From the NCBI GenBank assembly GCA_910589415.1, contig OU342634.1:2914001-2978000 (forward strand): a stretch of 64,000 nt of DNA, read 5' to 3'. The stretch's first letter is position 1; every line of letters starts with the position of its first letter. The notes under the pieces are model-generated. The model was not told where the DNA came from and did no database searches. It saw only the letters and a program-made list of their open reading frames with translations. Made by a program: the position numbers and the translations under genes. The stretch is from Malachius bipustulatus (lineage: Eukaryota > Arthropoda > Insecta > Coleoptera > Melyridae). Shown here piece by piece: positions 1 through 12,380 of this stretch.

Positions 1-435
1 CCAGCAATTTTACCACAAGACCACGTACTAGGGAGTTCAATCGTTTCCCAGGCAAAACAAGGAAATAGATTTTTAGGCATTCGCGAAATTAAGTTACTCA
101 TAGTTTATCACACCGTACAATATAACACAGGTAATTCTGCTAATTTCGTATTAAAAACGTTTCAAATCACAACAAAAACCTTATTTAGTATATTTACCGC
201 TAACACTGACACTTGAGAGTAGCGACGATCGTAATATCGTATCAATCTAAGCGTATCAAGACGCGAGTCGATACTTCCGTCTCACTCTCGCTCATCTTTT
301 TAGAATTGCTGACGATTCAAACGTATTTCTGACAATACGTCCCATTTTAACTCGATTGGGTATGCAATGCAATAGAAGGAGTAAGGAATATAACGAGATG
401 ATGTATCCTTAGTTCTCACAACAGACAACTCTCAG
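1..435 (+). repeat. Dispersed repeat, copy A (partner at 51606-51945)
   Basis: The segment is strongly similar, in the same orientation, to 51606-51945. Both copies share the stretch 'accacgt.ctagggagtt.aat.gtttcccaggc', then the block starting CAAGACGCGAGTCG and the block around TATAACGAGAT.ATGTATCCTTAGTT, with scattered substitutions and different insertions. The left edge lies outside the window, so the true length is unknown. It has no convincing ORF and no visible terminal inverted repeat. A non-coding transposon relic or a segmental duplication both fit. Confidence 0.75.
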
Positions 436-1044
436 TATACAGACTTTAGGTGTTTAGTAACATACCAGTAATTTCATCACGTTCTTAAATTATTATAGTC
501 ATAAATTATTGTTTTTCGCAATATCTTTAATATTTTAATGAAACTGACAGGAATTGAAATTAAATATGACACATGAGAATTTGAACTACAAAAGTTATTT
601 CAGAATTATTTTAGTAAAATGAGCTTAGACATGACTGCAATAGTCATTTCTCTCTTCTTCCGCAAGGCACTAGTTGATGAAAAATTTTCTGGATTACCCG
701 ATATATTCTTCAACGAGCGAAGAATGATGGCTATTATCTACGAGAACGATGTTGGAACGTTTGAGTGGATAAGAGCTATTCTTCGCGTGATGAAGACGCT
801 ATTTTCTCTTCGACCTTTTGAGAAAATATATTAAAATTAGTTAAATTTTTTTTTTACTTTTGGCCAAAACTGATTTTATTATGATATACTTTCACCAACA
901 GTTCCTGAAGAATAATCTCCTGAAGAGAAAAATCACATTTCTCTGAACTTGTAATTTTTTACTCTACCGACTGGACTATTAAAACTATATACAGGCTGAC
1001 GCGCGATAACCTTAGGGCCTTATAAAGAACCTTTGTGTGAAGTG
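436..1044. other. AT-rich stretch, nothing recognised
   Basis: Simple AT-rich sequence with no protein similarity, long repeat or RNA gene that I can see. A short open frame at 619-834 has no recognisable content and is likely chance. Confidence 0.5.
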
Positions 1045-2925
1045 TTGGGAATAGAAGTCTAAAAATTTGTACATCTATGATTTCAATTTTAACGATCTGA
1101 ACTATAGTCGACCAATGCCCGTTTTCACCAACAGCAAATAAATCTCTAAATAACTATTGAATGAATAAGTTTTATTCTCTAGTTAAATCTATTCTTGTTT
1201 CACCAACGTGTTTGACAGCTCAGTTAGTTATTCATCAAATAGGCAGATATTCAGTACAATTTCCACCATAAATTGTACATTGATGCATGAAATTGCAGTA
1301 ATGTCACCTTAAACTTTAAATAAAATCTTAATTTTTGTTGTGTATAGTTTAATGATTTATTCCTTCCTAAGTGCGCTTCGCGTGAATACATGCATGTATA
1401 CCTATTATAATTATTATCAAATAAACCATTGTGTATAAACTTTTTAAGAGGATGAACAACAATGGAGAGTGAAAATTAAGCGAACCCTCATATACAGCTT
1501 TTCCCAAGTCACTCCCAGCGACTTGCATGTGCTTTTTGGAAAGCAAGCAGAAGAACTAAAGAATGAATAAGAAGCAATGCTGATTTTCCCTCTTGTTCAA
1601 GTGTGCAAGGTTTCTTCTGGCAGGGGCGCCTTCTTGCCTCATGCTCTTCATCTGATGACTCAAAAGAAAACGATGAAGATGTTGAAAGTCTAGTTCGAAA
1701 AATAACTGGTTATGATAGCAGTGTTTGATAATTTAATTATTATAAACTTTGTAGGTAGTAATTATTGTTGATTAAATAAAAAAACAACGTTTTTGTGTTT
1801 TTTTCACCTTTGATTGATCAATCACTCGCATCAAATACACTAGGATTAAGTTTATAGAGTATTTTCTCACAATAACCAGTATCGTAGAACTTCAGAAGGG
1901 AAATTGAGGTTAGAAAACTATGAATAGAGACGTTAACTGGAACTATTTGGCTGGTTAATTTATTGGCAGATTTATTCATAGATTAGAGCTATTATTTGTG
2001 TTTGGTGAAACAGAAGCTGTCATTTTTTAACAAATGAATAAGTTTAATCTATGAATAAGGTCTTATTTACTGTTGGTGAAACCGGGCACAAGAGATATAA
2101 CGAAAAAATCTAATTGCTAAACTGTCATATTTTATGACTTCAACAATATTTCAATAATCCAAATAGTGATAAAATGACAGAAGTCGTTTCGTTATATCTC
2201 TGGTCCAACTATACAATATATTTACAACTCACACCACTTCCCGTATACCGGAAATTACCATCAACTTTCTTATTTTAAATGGGACATCCCTGTATATTAT
2301 CATATTGTCTGAAAAAATTTAATATTGGTGTTTATAGTCCAAGTTTCTAACGAGTGATTTATGAATTATAAACAAATGCGAATCGAAATTTTCCACTTTC
2401 AAAACAGCTTAGATTGAAAACGGGCCAAGATGTCGGAAAACGGCATACATGTCTCTGTCTTAACTTTTCACACAGTATCCTATTGTGTGGATAAAATTTC
2501 TTTGCAAAGTGTTGAAAAAGAAGCGATTAAAAAAAATGACAATTTTTTTTAAATATTTCTGTACCACAGAATAGTACCTAAATGAAAAGTTAAAATAGGG
2601 ACATGTACCATGATGTACCTAAGCCGTTTTCCGATATCTTGGCCAGTTTTCAATCTAAGCTGCTTTGAAAATGCAAAATTGCTATTTTCATTTGTTTATA
2701 ACTCATAAATCCACTCGTTACAAACGTGTACTATAAACACTATTATTAAATTTTCTCAGACAATCTGAAAATGTAATAATATACAGGGTGTCCAATTTAA
2801 AATAGGAGAGTTCATGGCACAATCCGGTATAACCAGAAGTGGTGTGGGGTTGTAAATATTTTAGTTCAGCTCGTCAAAATTGAAATCATATAAATTTTTA
2901 GACTTCTACTGCCAATTTTCTACTT
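1045..2925. repeat. Palindromic (foldback) repeat, interrupted by a later insertion
   Basis: The sequence at 2785-2925, read backwards, matches 2206-2290 and continues into 1045-1105. The shared pieces are AGAAGTCTAAAAATTT, GATTTCAATTTT.ACGA.CTGAACTA and then ATTTACAAC.CACACCACTT. The two halves of the left arm are about 1.1 kb apart because another element (1106-2205) sits between them. The centre (2290-2780) is itself a palindrome with arms around AACGGC.TACATGTC and TTTATAACTCATAAAT. Inward-facing TACAGGGTGTCC-type words occur in both arms (2281-2296 and 2782-2793). It has no coding capacity. I read it as two head-to-head copies of one non-autonomous element. Confidence 0.7.
1106..2205. 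mobile_element. TIR element nested in the left arm of the foldback repeat
   Basis: The outer ends read CTATAGTCGACCA on the left and, reversed, GTATAGTTGGACCA on the right, flanked on both sides by ACTATA, a possible target duplication. Just inside, TGCCCG.TTTCACCAACAG.AAATAA (from about 1116) is repeated inverted at about 2060-2086. A further inverted pair at 2090-2201 (AGAGATATAACGAAA and its complement) forms a separate stem. The interior has several more copies of the TTTCACCAAC word and no transposase. It is a non-autonomous element of about 1.1 kb, younger than its host palindrome because it splits that palindrome's arm. Confidence 0.6.
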
Positions 2926-3186
2926 CTCCATATTATAAAAATGCAATAGGGTCCTCGTGCCTCACTCTGAGCAGGCTCGTTTTTAGATAAAACAACGAGG
3001 ATCTCGGTTATGCATATTAAGAAATACAAAATAGGTCATTTAGGGTTGGGGCAAAGTTGCATAGGTACTTTTGTGCTGATCTGTAATCTGAAAAGAAATT
3101 TGGGGCAGTAACAAACGTTTCTGAAATATACCTACAGACAAACTGAAAAATCGAGGTTTGTTGTTTTAGCTAGGTAAGTAGGTACA

Positions 3187-4268
3187 TACAGGGTGTATCT
3201 AAATAACACCGAAAAAAATTAAGAGGTGATTCTGTGATGAAAATTAAGGGGGGTATTTGGTATAGAATTTTTCGAAAAAACTTCCCGAAAAAGTTACACC
3301 CCTCCGAAGAATAAAAAAAAATTGTTTTTATTTTTGATTTTCCCTGTATATTAAGCTAAAGACACGAAAATTGGTAAATATTAATTGTCAATGAAACTAC
3401 ATATTTTTAATTTTTTTCAACCCTGAAGTATGCTTAGAAGGGATAAAAATAGTCAACCCCTAAGATATTTTACCTTACAATTTTTTTTTTAATTAAAATG
3501 TTTCTTAAAAAAAACACGGCTAAATAGCTCAATTACCTAATCTACAAACTTTTTTATCTCCATAAGTTTTTTTCTGAAACTTGCGCACTTAAGAGAAAAA
3601 AATAAATGTATTGCAAGCTAATGTTATAAATAGTGTTTTATTGAACAATAGCCAACCAAAAAATTAGACAAAGATTCTTTCAACTAAAACAATAGTAAAC
3701 AAAGAATGAAAAAAGAAACTGTCCAAGGTCAACAATACAATAATAATGCTATTGTTTTTATGAATGTCACTGCAAAACACAGACCACTAGACCTTATTTA
3801 AGGCAAAATATCCTCGCGCGTTAGCTCATCTTTGTGAAAATGCATTTCATTTTTTTTTTCTCGTAAATGCTTAAGTTTTCGAAACAACTTGTGAAGATAA
3901 AAAAGTTTGTAGATTCATTGAGCTATTCAGCCGTGTTTTTTAGAGAAAATTTTTAATCTAAAAAAAAAAATTGTATGGTAAAATATCTTAGGGGTTGACT
4001 ATTTCAATCCCTTCTAAGCATACTTCAGGGTTGAAAAAAATTCAAAATATGTAATTTCATTGACAATTAATATTTACCAATTTTCGTGTCTTTAGCTTAA
4101 TATACAGGGAAAATAAAAAATAAATACCATTTTTTCTTAATTCTTCGGAGGGGTGTAACTTTTTCGGGGAGAGTTTTTTCGAAAAATTCTATACCAAATA
4201 CCCCCCTTAATTTTCATCACAGAATCACCCCTTAATTTTTTTCGGTGCTATTTAGATTACACCCTGTA
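3187..4268. mobile_element. Foldback element with TACAGGGTGT termini
   Basis: A 1.08-kb near-palindrome. Arms of about 415-425 bp (3187-3602 and 3842-4268) pair along their whole length. Both ends read TACAGGGTGTA.TCTAAATA, and inside are shared blocks such as GGGGTGTAACTTTTTCGG, TATACAGGGAAAAT and GGGGTTGACTATTT. The unpaired loop is about 240 bp. It has no ORF of note. The terminal TA may be a TA target duplication, as for Tc1/mariner-type insertion. The arms still match at most positions, so it is either fairly recent or kept similar by gene conversion. Confidence 0.85.
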
Positions 4269-5057
4269 TAAAGGGTGTGTCAAAATAAAGAAGACAAACT
4301 TCTAAGGCTGAATATTTACTTGATTTCAAAACAAATAGTCTACCCTCTAAATCGAGTATTAACAAAGTTAAAGGTGTTCAATGTTGAGAAAACAAAAAAA
4401 AAATTAACTCCAAAACGGAGTAATATTTTTATTTTATTTTTGTCGTTTTTCTATTAATTAATTTAATATTACAGCAATTACATGTTTGTAATTTGAACCA
4501 GGGACGTATGGTAGAAAGGGCTCCAATTTTTTTACCCCTCCCCCAATTTATAAATTTTGGTTTTGATATATTTTTCCACAAGCTCGACATTTCTGGTACA
4601 AAATGCTGTTGAGAGTTTACACAACAAACCTTATCCACTTTTTGTACCATAAATGTCTAGCTTTTGGAAAAATATATCAAAACCAAAATTTATCCAGTGG
4701 CGCAAAAAAACGTGGTATCTTATGGTAAATAAACGTGGTAAATCTGGACCACTATCTAACGTAGGTACGTCCCTGGTTCAAGTTACACACGGGTAATTAT
4801 TGCTGTTATATTATTAGACTAATTAATAGAAAAGCAACAAAAAAAAATTCATACAAAACTATTAAGTCGTTTTGGAGTTACCTATACAAAAAAAACTGTA
4901 GGTAAGTATTTTTTTTAACATTGAACGTAAGTTCGATAATATACTCGATAAAGAGGGTAGGTTCATTAAGACTTTTTGTCATTAGGTCTTAAAATCAAGT
5001 AAATATTGTACCTTAGAAGTTGTTGTCCCCTTTATTTTGAGTCTGGGACACCCTGCA
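4266..5057. mobile_element. Foldback element abutting the previous one
   Basis: Arms 4266-4508 and 4766-5057 are inverted copies of each other. The right end, reversed, reads CAGGGTGTCCCAGACTCAAAATAAA and the left end AAGGGTGTGTCAAAATAAA. Both arms continue through ATATTTACTTGATTT and finish at TTGAACCAGGGACGTA. The left end directly abuts or overlaps the right end of the 3187-4268 element, as expected if the first element's terminus served as the target. It is non-coding, and an inner palindrome fills its loop. Confidence 0.75.
4551..4692. repeat. Inner palindrome in the loop of the 4266-5057 element
   Basis: The 4551-4605 sequence (AAATTTTGGTTTTGATATAT, then TTTTTCCA.AAGCT.GACATTT.TGGTACAAAA) is repeated inverted at 4638-4692 with a few mismatches and a spacer of about 32 bp. 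It makes a palindrome within a palindrome. Confidence 0.8.
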
Positions 5058-6061
5058 TATATTTTTTTTTACATAAGTTTACATAAGTCGTCATAAGCTA
5101 TCCATTTGACATTTAAAAAATTTTCAAAGCCGACTAGATCTTTTTGTTTTTACATCAATTTTTTTCGATATAAAAAAATCAGAGTAACCAAAACCCTAAA
5201 AAAAAATTGATTGCTGTTTTTTCGAATGACCTAAAATTCACCCAAACACCAAAGACAAGTCATATCGTCATTCGGTGAAATTTTAACATTTTTTCCGAAA
5301 ACAGAATTAATTTTGATTTTTTTTAAGCGATTTTTTATTGAGACTTTCGGTTTCCCTAATTTTTTTATACTTACCTAATGACATGAAAAAAATATGGCCG
5401 CCGTAAGAAAAACAAAAGTTGACAATGGAAATTTAAAACCTTCAGATCTCGCTTAGGATCTAAGGATTCTAAGGTAACTCGGCTTTGAAAATTTTTGATG
5501 TCACTTGGATATCTCTTGACGTCTTAAATTTGTACACATAAAAAAATAAATTAAATTATTTTCACTGCTAAAAAAAATATGGCTAACATTTGAAATCTCG
5601 ATTTTTCAGTTTTTTCAACATTTATCAGCAACAACCTAAGTTACCCTAAATTTATTTCAAATTACAAATCTCTTCGTATTATCCTTAAGATAACCAAGAT
5701 CCTCATGCATTTTCTCTAAAAAAGGACACCTGTTACGTAGTTATAGGAACTAATATTACTTACCTAATTTTAAGTTAGATACTTATTGCTACATATCGCA
5801 ACTTGGAATTTTGCGACAAAATTTTGATCTATTCAAGGAAAATTTTTGTCGAAAATAGGTAGTCATCCAATATTAACCTGTCGTAATAATTGATCGCTTT
5901 TTGCTCGGAAGAAATACAGAAAAATTTTATTAATCCTTTCCATTATAAGGGAAGGATTAATAATATTCTTCTGTATCACCTGAAGGCTTCAAAAATAACC
6001 AGAAAAAAATTTCATGGATTTCGTCGATTACAATAATGTATGTATAGCGAAAAAGGTAATT
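5058..6061. other. AT-rich stretch without genes
   Basis: Apart from the possible outer arm at 5590-5730, this is T- and A-run-rich DNA. A short local hairpin lies at about 5922-5965, where TTAATCCTTTCC is followed by its complement in GGAAGGATTAA. No protein similarity was seen. Confidence 0.5.
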
Positions 6062-6608
6062 GTTTACATCCGCGGCTCCTAAGTTTCATCAATTTTTTCG
6101 GGACCGAGGAGCGAAATAGGGGTGCTGGGTGGGTAAGAAAGTAAAAACAGCCATGGCAAACTAATATTAAGGTCACAACTAAGGCCTCTTTGGCACTACG
6201 GTCGAATTTCTATTTTTTTTCACTCTCAGGGCAAGGAAAATCGATTTTTATTTTGAATTTTGCATTTATTTTGAATTTATAATCCGAAAATCATTGCATC
6301 AATCCCTGTGCGGACTGAACACGTAATGAAAGCGGATATATCGCTCAGTCCGCCTCTGTGAACCTCTAACACAGAATAGAATGCTTGGCAATTATGGTGA
6401 AGTGGTTTTATCCGGGATCGCGGCATCTAATCGGTGCCTCTTGTCAGGACCGCACTCCCTCCGCACTCTCAAAACCATTTTTTTACACCGTTTTGTGGCT
6501 TTCCCTTTCATTTGCCCAGCAAATGAATACCTTCCTGGTGTTACTATAGGTATGTTCTCCACCCCTATATAAGTTCCATAGTGAAACTGTAGGAGCCGCA
6601 GATGTAAA
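6062..6608 (+). mobile_element. Short TIR element (MITE-like), copy 1
   Basis: The ends are inverted repeats: TTTACATCCGCGGCTCCTAAG on the left and, reversed, TTTACATCTGCGGCTCCTACAG on the right, about 547 bp apart. A second copy in the opposite orientation lies at 46263-46770 and shares, among others, GAGGAGCGAAATAG.GGTGCTGGGTGGGTAAGAA, AAGGCCTCTTTG and GTATGTTCTCCAC. The element is more GC-rich than its flanks. A 63-codon open frame at 6381-6572 lacks any recognisable domain. It is probably non-autonomous. Confidence 0.8.
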
Positions 6609-9114
6609 TAATGACCGCGAAAATTATTATCGCATGCAATTATTATTTTTCAGAGGATGGTTTGAATTCTTGACCAAAATCCATTAGTGTATAACTTTTT
6701 GAAATTCCAGGCAATGTTAAAGTGGAAAGACGATCTCTAGAATTCTCGCTTGTTGGGATCCACTCACAATGTTGCACTCAAAAAATGAGGATGTGGCCTG
6801 GCCAGATGGAAGTCGTCATCCTCCTTCATCCTGTGCACCGCTGGAATGGCGTTTCCGGCTGGTCACGTGACACCTGGCCCACCACAGATTCCCCTTTGTG
6901 ACGTAGGTTCTCTACTAATAACTGCCGTGTCAGTGGCGGTGCGGCATAATAAAAAAACCTTACAAATTGTGTTCTCATAAATATCAGTTTCAAATAAAAC
7001 TAAGTAGGCGATAAATATTTCAATTTAAATATTAAGAGATCGTTGAGATTTTTTGTTTATATCAGTTTTATTCATATAAGTTGTAGGTACACAACGCATA
7101 GAGCAATCAAGTAGAACTAACTTGTTGAAAATGTTCTGTGTACTTGAAAATGATTATTACTATCTCAATAACGAGCTTATCTAATCAAGAAGCAGTTTAC
7201 TTTTAGCTGAGAAAATTAAAGTTATCGAGAGGTAATTACCTAATTAAACAAAGAACACTTTCAACAAATAGGAACCAAAAAATTATTGCTGTCTGCAAAA
7301 CTAATAGTAAGGTAATGTGCTATTCTCCTAAATTTCTTGGAATCTGTTTTGTTAAACGGTATAATTTCATCTGCACTTTAAGATTAAAGTTTAAATAACT
7401 TTTTTTTGTAGTGATAACCTTTTTACGATAGGTCACTATGTACAATAATAAATCTAGTTAATTTATTATGTTCACGAAGTGTAGAAAAAAAAAGTAGTTT
7501 TGGAAATTATTACTGCACGTAATGGCATTTTTAAAAATCTAAATTACTCAATAATTGGCTCAATAGCTTGCTCAATTGAGTAAGTATTACTCAATCAATA
7601 ATTTAAACTTTTATTTCAATGAATGTGACAATTTTATCACTCATATCTCAATAATTAGAACCATTGGCAGGTTAAAAAGGGATCTTAGAATAAAAATTCA
7701 AATCAATGCTGACGACGGGACTTGTTATTTATTTTCTCTTATAATTAGGGAATAATATTACAGTTTTATATGTACAAGTATACAATAATTTTACAGATTT
7801 GGGCTTAACCCTCCATTACAAAAACCTCTTTCAACGGAAGCGGATCATCGTCCAGGACTCATTTGAACTGAATCCCCTAACGCCCATCGCAAAGCACTGG
7901 ACAAAGATCCGTTCCCGAAGGTTGTTAGCCTACTATACGAACTTACAGCAGCGACAATCGTTTTCATATTATTATAATTATTATTAAGTCAATCGTAAAT
8001 TTCACAAATCCAGTTTTTTTTATTCAAAACATCCATCTACGCAATAAGTTATTTGCTTGAATCATTTAGCTATAATGTTATTTGTTTGCGCATTAATAAT
8101 AAAAGTTTCAATCAATCCTTTCACAAATTCATTAAATCAAAAAAAAAGTTTCTTCAGCCCTTGTACATATTCATTCATTTGCATTACGCAGAATTTCGTT
8201 CAAGATGGATATTACGAAGTTTGTAAAATTTTCGACACGTATCCACATGTATCCATAATCAACAACGATTAAGTAAATGCATTTGGAACAATTATTTTCA
8301 ACAATTACTACATTATAGAATACACAATTACGAAAAATTGTTAAGTAGCATTAGTAGTCGAAACACCTAACAGACATGATGTTAACATCGCTACAGATAG
8401 ATAAATCGTTGGATACCTATTGAGATAAGCACAACAAGGATTCAGAACATCGAATGGTTTTGAAACAATGAGGAAGTGTGGAGAATATTCGGTCACATTA
8501 GTCAGTAAAGAATCTGCTACTTCTGAATTATTGTATGTTGAATCATTATCAAACAATAAAATTTAACATAAACAACACAATCAACACATATGACGTACCT
8601 ACAAAAATTAATTTACACAAGACTTCTTTACAATAATAGGGGTGCTCATATGAATCAAGATATCCATGTTTATGCAAATTTGTTTTTTACCATTTTCGCC
8701 ACTTCATTAAGAATAAGAGTGAATAACTAGAGTATCTATATTACCGGCATGTCGGTAATACAGGTACCCTATGAATTATAATATAATATAAAACAATAAT
8801 TTTAGACTCTCATCCAAAAAATTTTATGTTGGTCATTCACAGTGTCATGTTTTTATACTGGGTCACATGGTTAAACATATAATAATATTATGTAGTTGAT
8901 TGCTGTGTTATGCCAGGATGTTCAAAAAGAAGCGCCTAAACTCGTAACGCATAATGGAATAAAAAATAACACTTCTGGTCAGATCATAGATCATAGGGTC
9001 TCTTCAGAAAATACGTGACTTTTTGAAATGCGCGGTTCCAGTTAGTTCCAGAGGAATCCGCTTGGCCCTACGTTTGTTTTATAAGATCAGTTGATGAAAA
9101 CGTCATTTTTTGAT
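6609..9114. other. AT-rich stretch, no gene recognised
   Basis: There is no repeat longer than local AT tracts. Short open frames at 8075-8272 (+) and 8341-8556 (-) encode 60-70 residues; the latter has a hydrophobic segment near its end (YPTIYLSVAMLTSCLLGV). Neither matches a family I know, and both could be chance in AT-rich DNA. Confidence 0.45.
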
Positions 9115-9240
9115 TGCAGATCTCTTCATTTGCTGAGTATACCAGCTCAACTGACGACCTTCACGTCGATAAAATCAACACTTCTTATTGAGGGCAAATC
9201 GACGTCTGACCATCAGGGAGCTTGTTGAGGCCATCGTCTA
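9115..9240 (+). pseudogene. Scrap of a mariner-type transposase (helix-turn-helix region)
   Basis: Translation gives EYTSSTDDLHVDKINT, then after a frameshift and stop RANRRLTIRELVEAI. The order 'ST-TDD-..-NRRLTIREL' is the signature of the N-terminal DNA-binding region of mariner transposases, just ahead of the second helix-turn-helix. The catalytic DDE/D domain is absent downstream and no terminal inverted repeats are visible, so this is a short dead fragment. Assignment rests on motif recognition over about 35 residues. Confidence 0.45.
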
Positions 9241-11988
9241 CTACCCTGCTATGATAATTTTATTACTAAACTCACCAAATTGTCGATTATTATTATTGAT
9301 GTCGATAAAATTTAAAAAATCAATTCACTAATAGAAAATGAAAAGTCAAAATTTAAGCCAGATACCTTCACTCAAAGAATTTCCAATATTGGGGATATTT
9401 TCGAGGGTATTTTGATATATGTTCAAACTGAAAGAAAAGCGGTCACAAGCGTCGTTTGGAGGTTGATTGTAGAAATGAAAAAAGTAAATCTTTTATTTTT
9501 ATTATTGGCGAGTTTATGACTTTTTAGCACGAACTTCCTGCAGAAAATTTTTGTAGAAAACCAACTTTTCTTTCTGTTGTAGCACGGTTAAAAAGCTGTG
9601 CCCATCTTTTTGTTTAGAGAATATTCGAACTTATAGGTAATACCTACCTACGTATTTAATGCTGTTTTAAAACAAACCCAAAAGTAGCTGATTCTGTTAC
9701 AAACTTTCGTGATCCTACTGTTATTTGATAATCAGTAAGAGAGAAAGAACACAGTGAATCTTGACAATAATTTGTTGGCGTTGACTTGAATAATTACATA
9801 CATAATAGTTAGTTATACATGATTGATATGAAATGAAATAAAACATGGACGGGTTGTTTATCGAATTCTTGAACTCCGTGAAGTTATCAGTTTTGTGTTC
9901 AAGTCAGATTAAGCCCATTTTTGTGCACACTCCAAGTTTGGGAACAAGAAAACAGGAAAATAACAAAACAATATGCCTGCATTGCATTACGCGAAATATT
10001 TTTCTCGAGAGTAGTAGAGTATGCGCGGATGTTTCGCTGTACAATTTTAAGTAATATTACATAAATAACAATATTGTATATCTATAATATTGACGATGTA
10101 TTAATAAAAACCTCTAAAATAGCGATGAACGATAAACTGTATGTGTTTACTATGTTATGAAACGATTGCGCCAAATAATATAAGAAAGAGCGCATTGACA
10201 AGCCATTGAGAGTTTATCAAACATTTCTCCTCTTATCATTATCACAGACCCCAGACGGATAAAATAATTTAAAATATACACACAATATAACATTATTTAA
10301 CGGATCCAACGTCTGGTTTTAAAAACGTTGTTACGTAATTTTAACCTCACTTCTCGACTTATAATTTCCGAACTAAGGCCTATCAAATGGCTCTTTGCCG
10401 TTCTCAATAATAACTGAAACTATGATTCGAATATTATCATCTGTACACTCGCTTCTATAAATCAGTTCATGTTAAAAAATGTTACAAACGTACCAGTTCA
10501 GCCTAGAATATTTATACTTTCATTACCAATACATAATTATCAAAAACTTAGAAACGTTTGTTTTCAATTTCAATCATTTATTTCCAGAACGATTATGACC
10601 AGAAATATATTGCAAATGTTAATTTCATTCTAAGTTTTCGTATGTTATGTAAGAGTCTGTGGTAAACTTATTCTTTCCATACAGGGAACATTAATTTATT
10701 TCATAACGATAAAAAAAAAATAATTTCTTTGGCGAAATAGCCGAAAAATGTTTTAAAAATGCAACATAAGGAAAATTCCATAGTAAACATCGGTACCTAC
10801 CTGGTAAAAAAACTACATAACAGAATTAAGAAATTGATACATCAGGGAGAATCTTGTAAGCCTGTGCGCATAGTAAAATGCACGTCAATATGAAATAACG
10901 TCAATAGTGAATCATGTAAACTGGACATAGACCCCGCTATGTCCGGACATAGGGGTTTCCATAACATATTACAACCTTAAACATTGAATTTTACATGATT
11001 CGCTCAGGTTATTCGGTAGTGACGTTCATTTTCCCATGTCCGTCTTGCACGGATTCTCACCTTAGGTATGTATTCTTCTTGTTACCACAGACAATCCCAA
11101 GGCAACACTCAAATTCACATAACGTTCTATATATTATATATTTATATTTTATATACAATCAGACATCCACATTCACACTTATGGCCTAGAAGATGCTTCC
11201 AAGGGTCTCCTTACATATAAAGAAAGCATTATCGCACTTGAAACTGTATGAACTTCACAGAAGTTTATAAATACAGATATCCGGACTAATAGTACGATAA
11301 ATTAAAAGACACAGTTCCTGGTCCTGGGGTGCTAAGAACTCTAAACTCAAAAAAAAAATCACCAAACGCGGCTCAAAAGAAAATCCCAGAGCATTGATTC
11401 TCTTCAATTTAATGTTAAATAACGTTCAAAATTTTGGACAATTATTATTATGCAAATCTGTATCTAATTAATTACAACTCTGGTAGAGGTGTAAGGGGTA
11501 AGTTGGAAGCATCGTCTATTCTGAAACGCAGGACTAGATAATACTGGAGAGTCGTCTCAATCCTAGTGCACCCGCCCCGCACTTTCTATCAATTATTTCA
11601 AGAGGAACCCTTCAATTTTGACCAATATGATTACAGTACATATTTTATATATTATTTATTTAAACAGACAGCACCAACTTATTTACCTTATTTTATTTAG
11701 TAATTAGAATAAAATTTAGTAAGTTCAATACGCGGGGGCGGGGTACTCGGTAAGCACGGAATATAAACTTATCTTTCTTTCTCTGTTGTTGATACTTCTT
11801 AAACTATGATATTTACAAAAAAATAAATTAATAATTGTATAAAGTATAGTAGTAGGTACAAATTAGGCAGTCGGGACCATAGTTTTAGTAACATCATTGA
11901 AAGTGAGATTCGAGTGGTAGATAATGCCAACGATCGTTCGTTATATGTGATAATTAAATTTTGTCCAAGTCGGTCATCTAAGAATTTT
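9241..11988. other. Gene-poor stretch downstream of sprouty
   Basis: AT-rich DNA with TA-rich runs (about 11121-11155). A perfect palindrome CTATGTCCGGACATAG lies at 10937-10952, extended by CCCC/GGGG on the two sides. The last few hundred bases may be distal 3'-UTR of sprouty if a polyadenylation site further left (for example an AATAAA on the minus strand near 11657) is used. Confidence 0.45.
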
Positions 11989-11994
11989 TTTATT
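11989..11994 (-). promoter_or_regulatory. Candidate polyadenylation signal for sprouty
   Basis: The minus strand reads AATAAA here, about 390 nt after the sprouty stop codon. It is the nearest canonical hexamer after the stop that I noticed. Since the region is AT-rich the hexamer could be fortuitous, and a longer 3'-UTR is equally possible. Confidence 0.3.
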
Positions 11995-12380
11995 ACAAAA
12001 AAAAAAAAAATCAGAGGATTATTATACTGACGTAAACAGATAAACAGTGTAATTTGTGGTTGACATCACAACCAAATCGAATCTCCATACTCTAATCTGA
12101 ATCTCATTCTGCAGTGAACTATGGTCGGGGGAGGCGGTATCACGACCAAAAGTCAACTGAACCGCCGCCCTTTATAGGCTAGCTCTAACCATCATTCCTC
12201 CAAATGTTAGCGTCTTGCAGTAATTAATCATAACAGTCAAATGTTCACGGACGCAGCGACCTTTCTCGGGGCACGTTCACCAATGCGGCGTTGCCGTCCA
12301 CGGTCCGCCGCCTCCGGGCACTACACCACCAGTCACATCCGGCGTCCACTAGAACACTAGTAACGCGGCATCGGCCAGCG

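Larger units (their letters stand above)
2980..5730. repeat. Weak outer inverted repeat around two foldback elements
   Basis: The block at 2983-3160 (GAGGATCTCGGTTATGCAT ... AAACTGAAAAATCGAGGTTTG) has a diverged inverted partner at about 5590-5730 (reversed: GAGGATCTTGGTTATCTTA ... AAACTGAAAAATCGAGATTTC). The elements at 3187-4268 and 4266-5057 lie between the arms. This suggests an older palindromic element whose loop received the younger ones, but the arms are diverged and the outer limits are not clear. Confidence 0.4.

Noticed and set aside
8057..8272. Possible small secreted peptide
   Set aside because: The upstream start is a TTG; from the first ATG there is no convincing signal peptide and no cysteine pattern of a known family.
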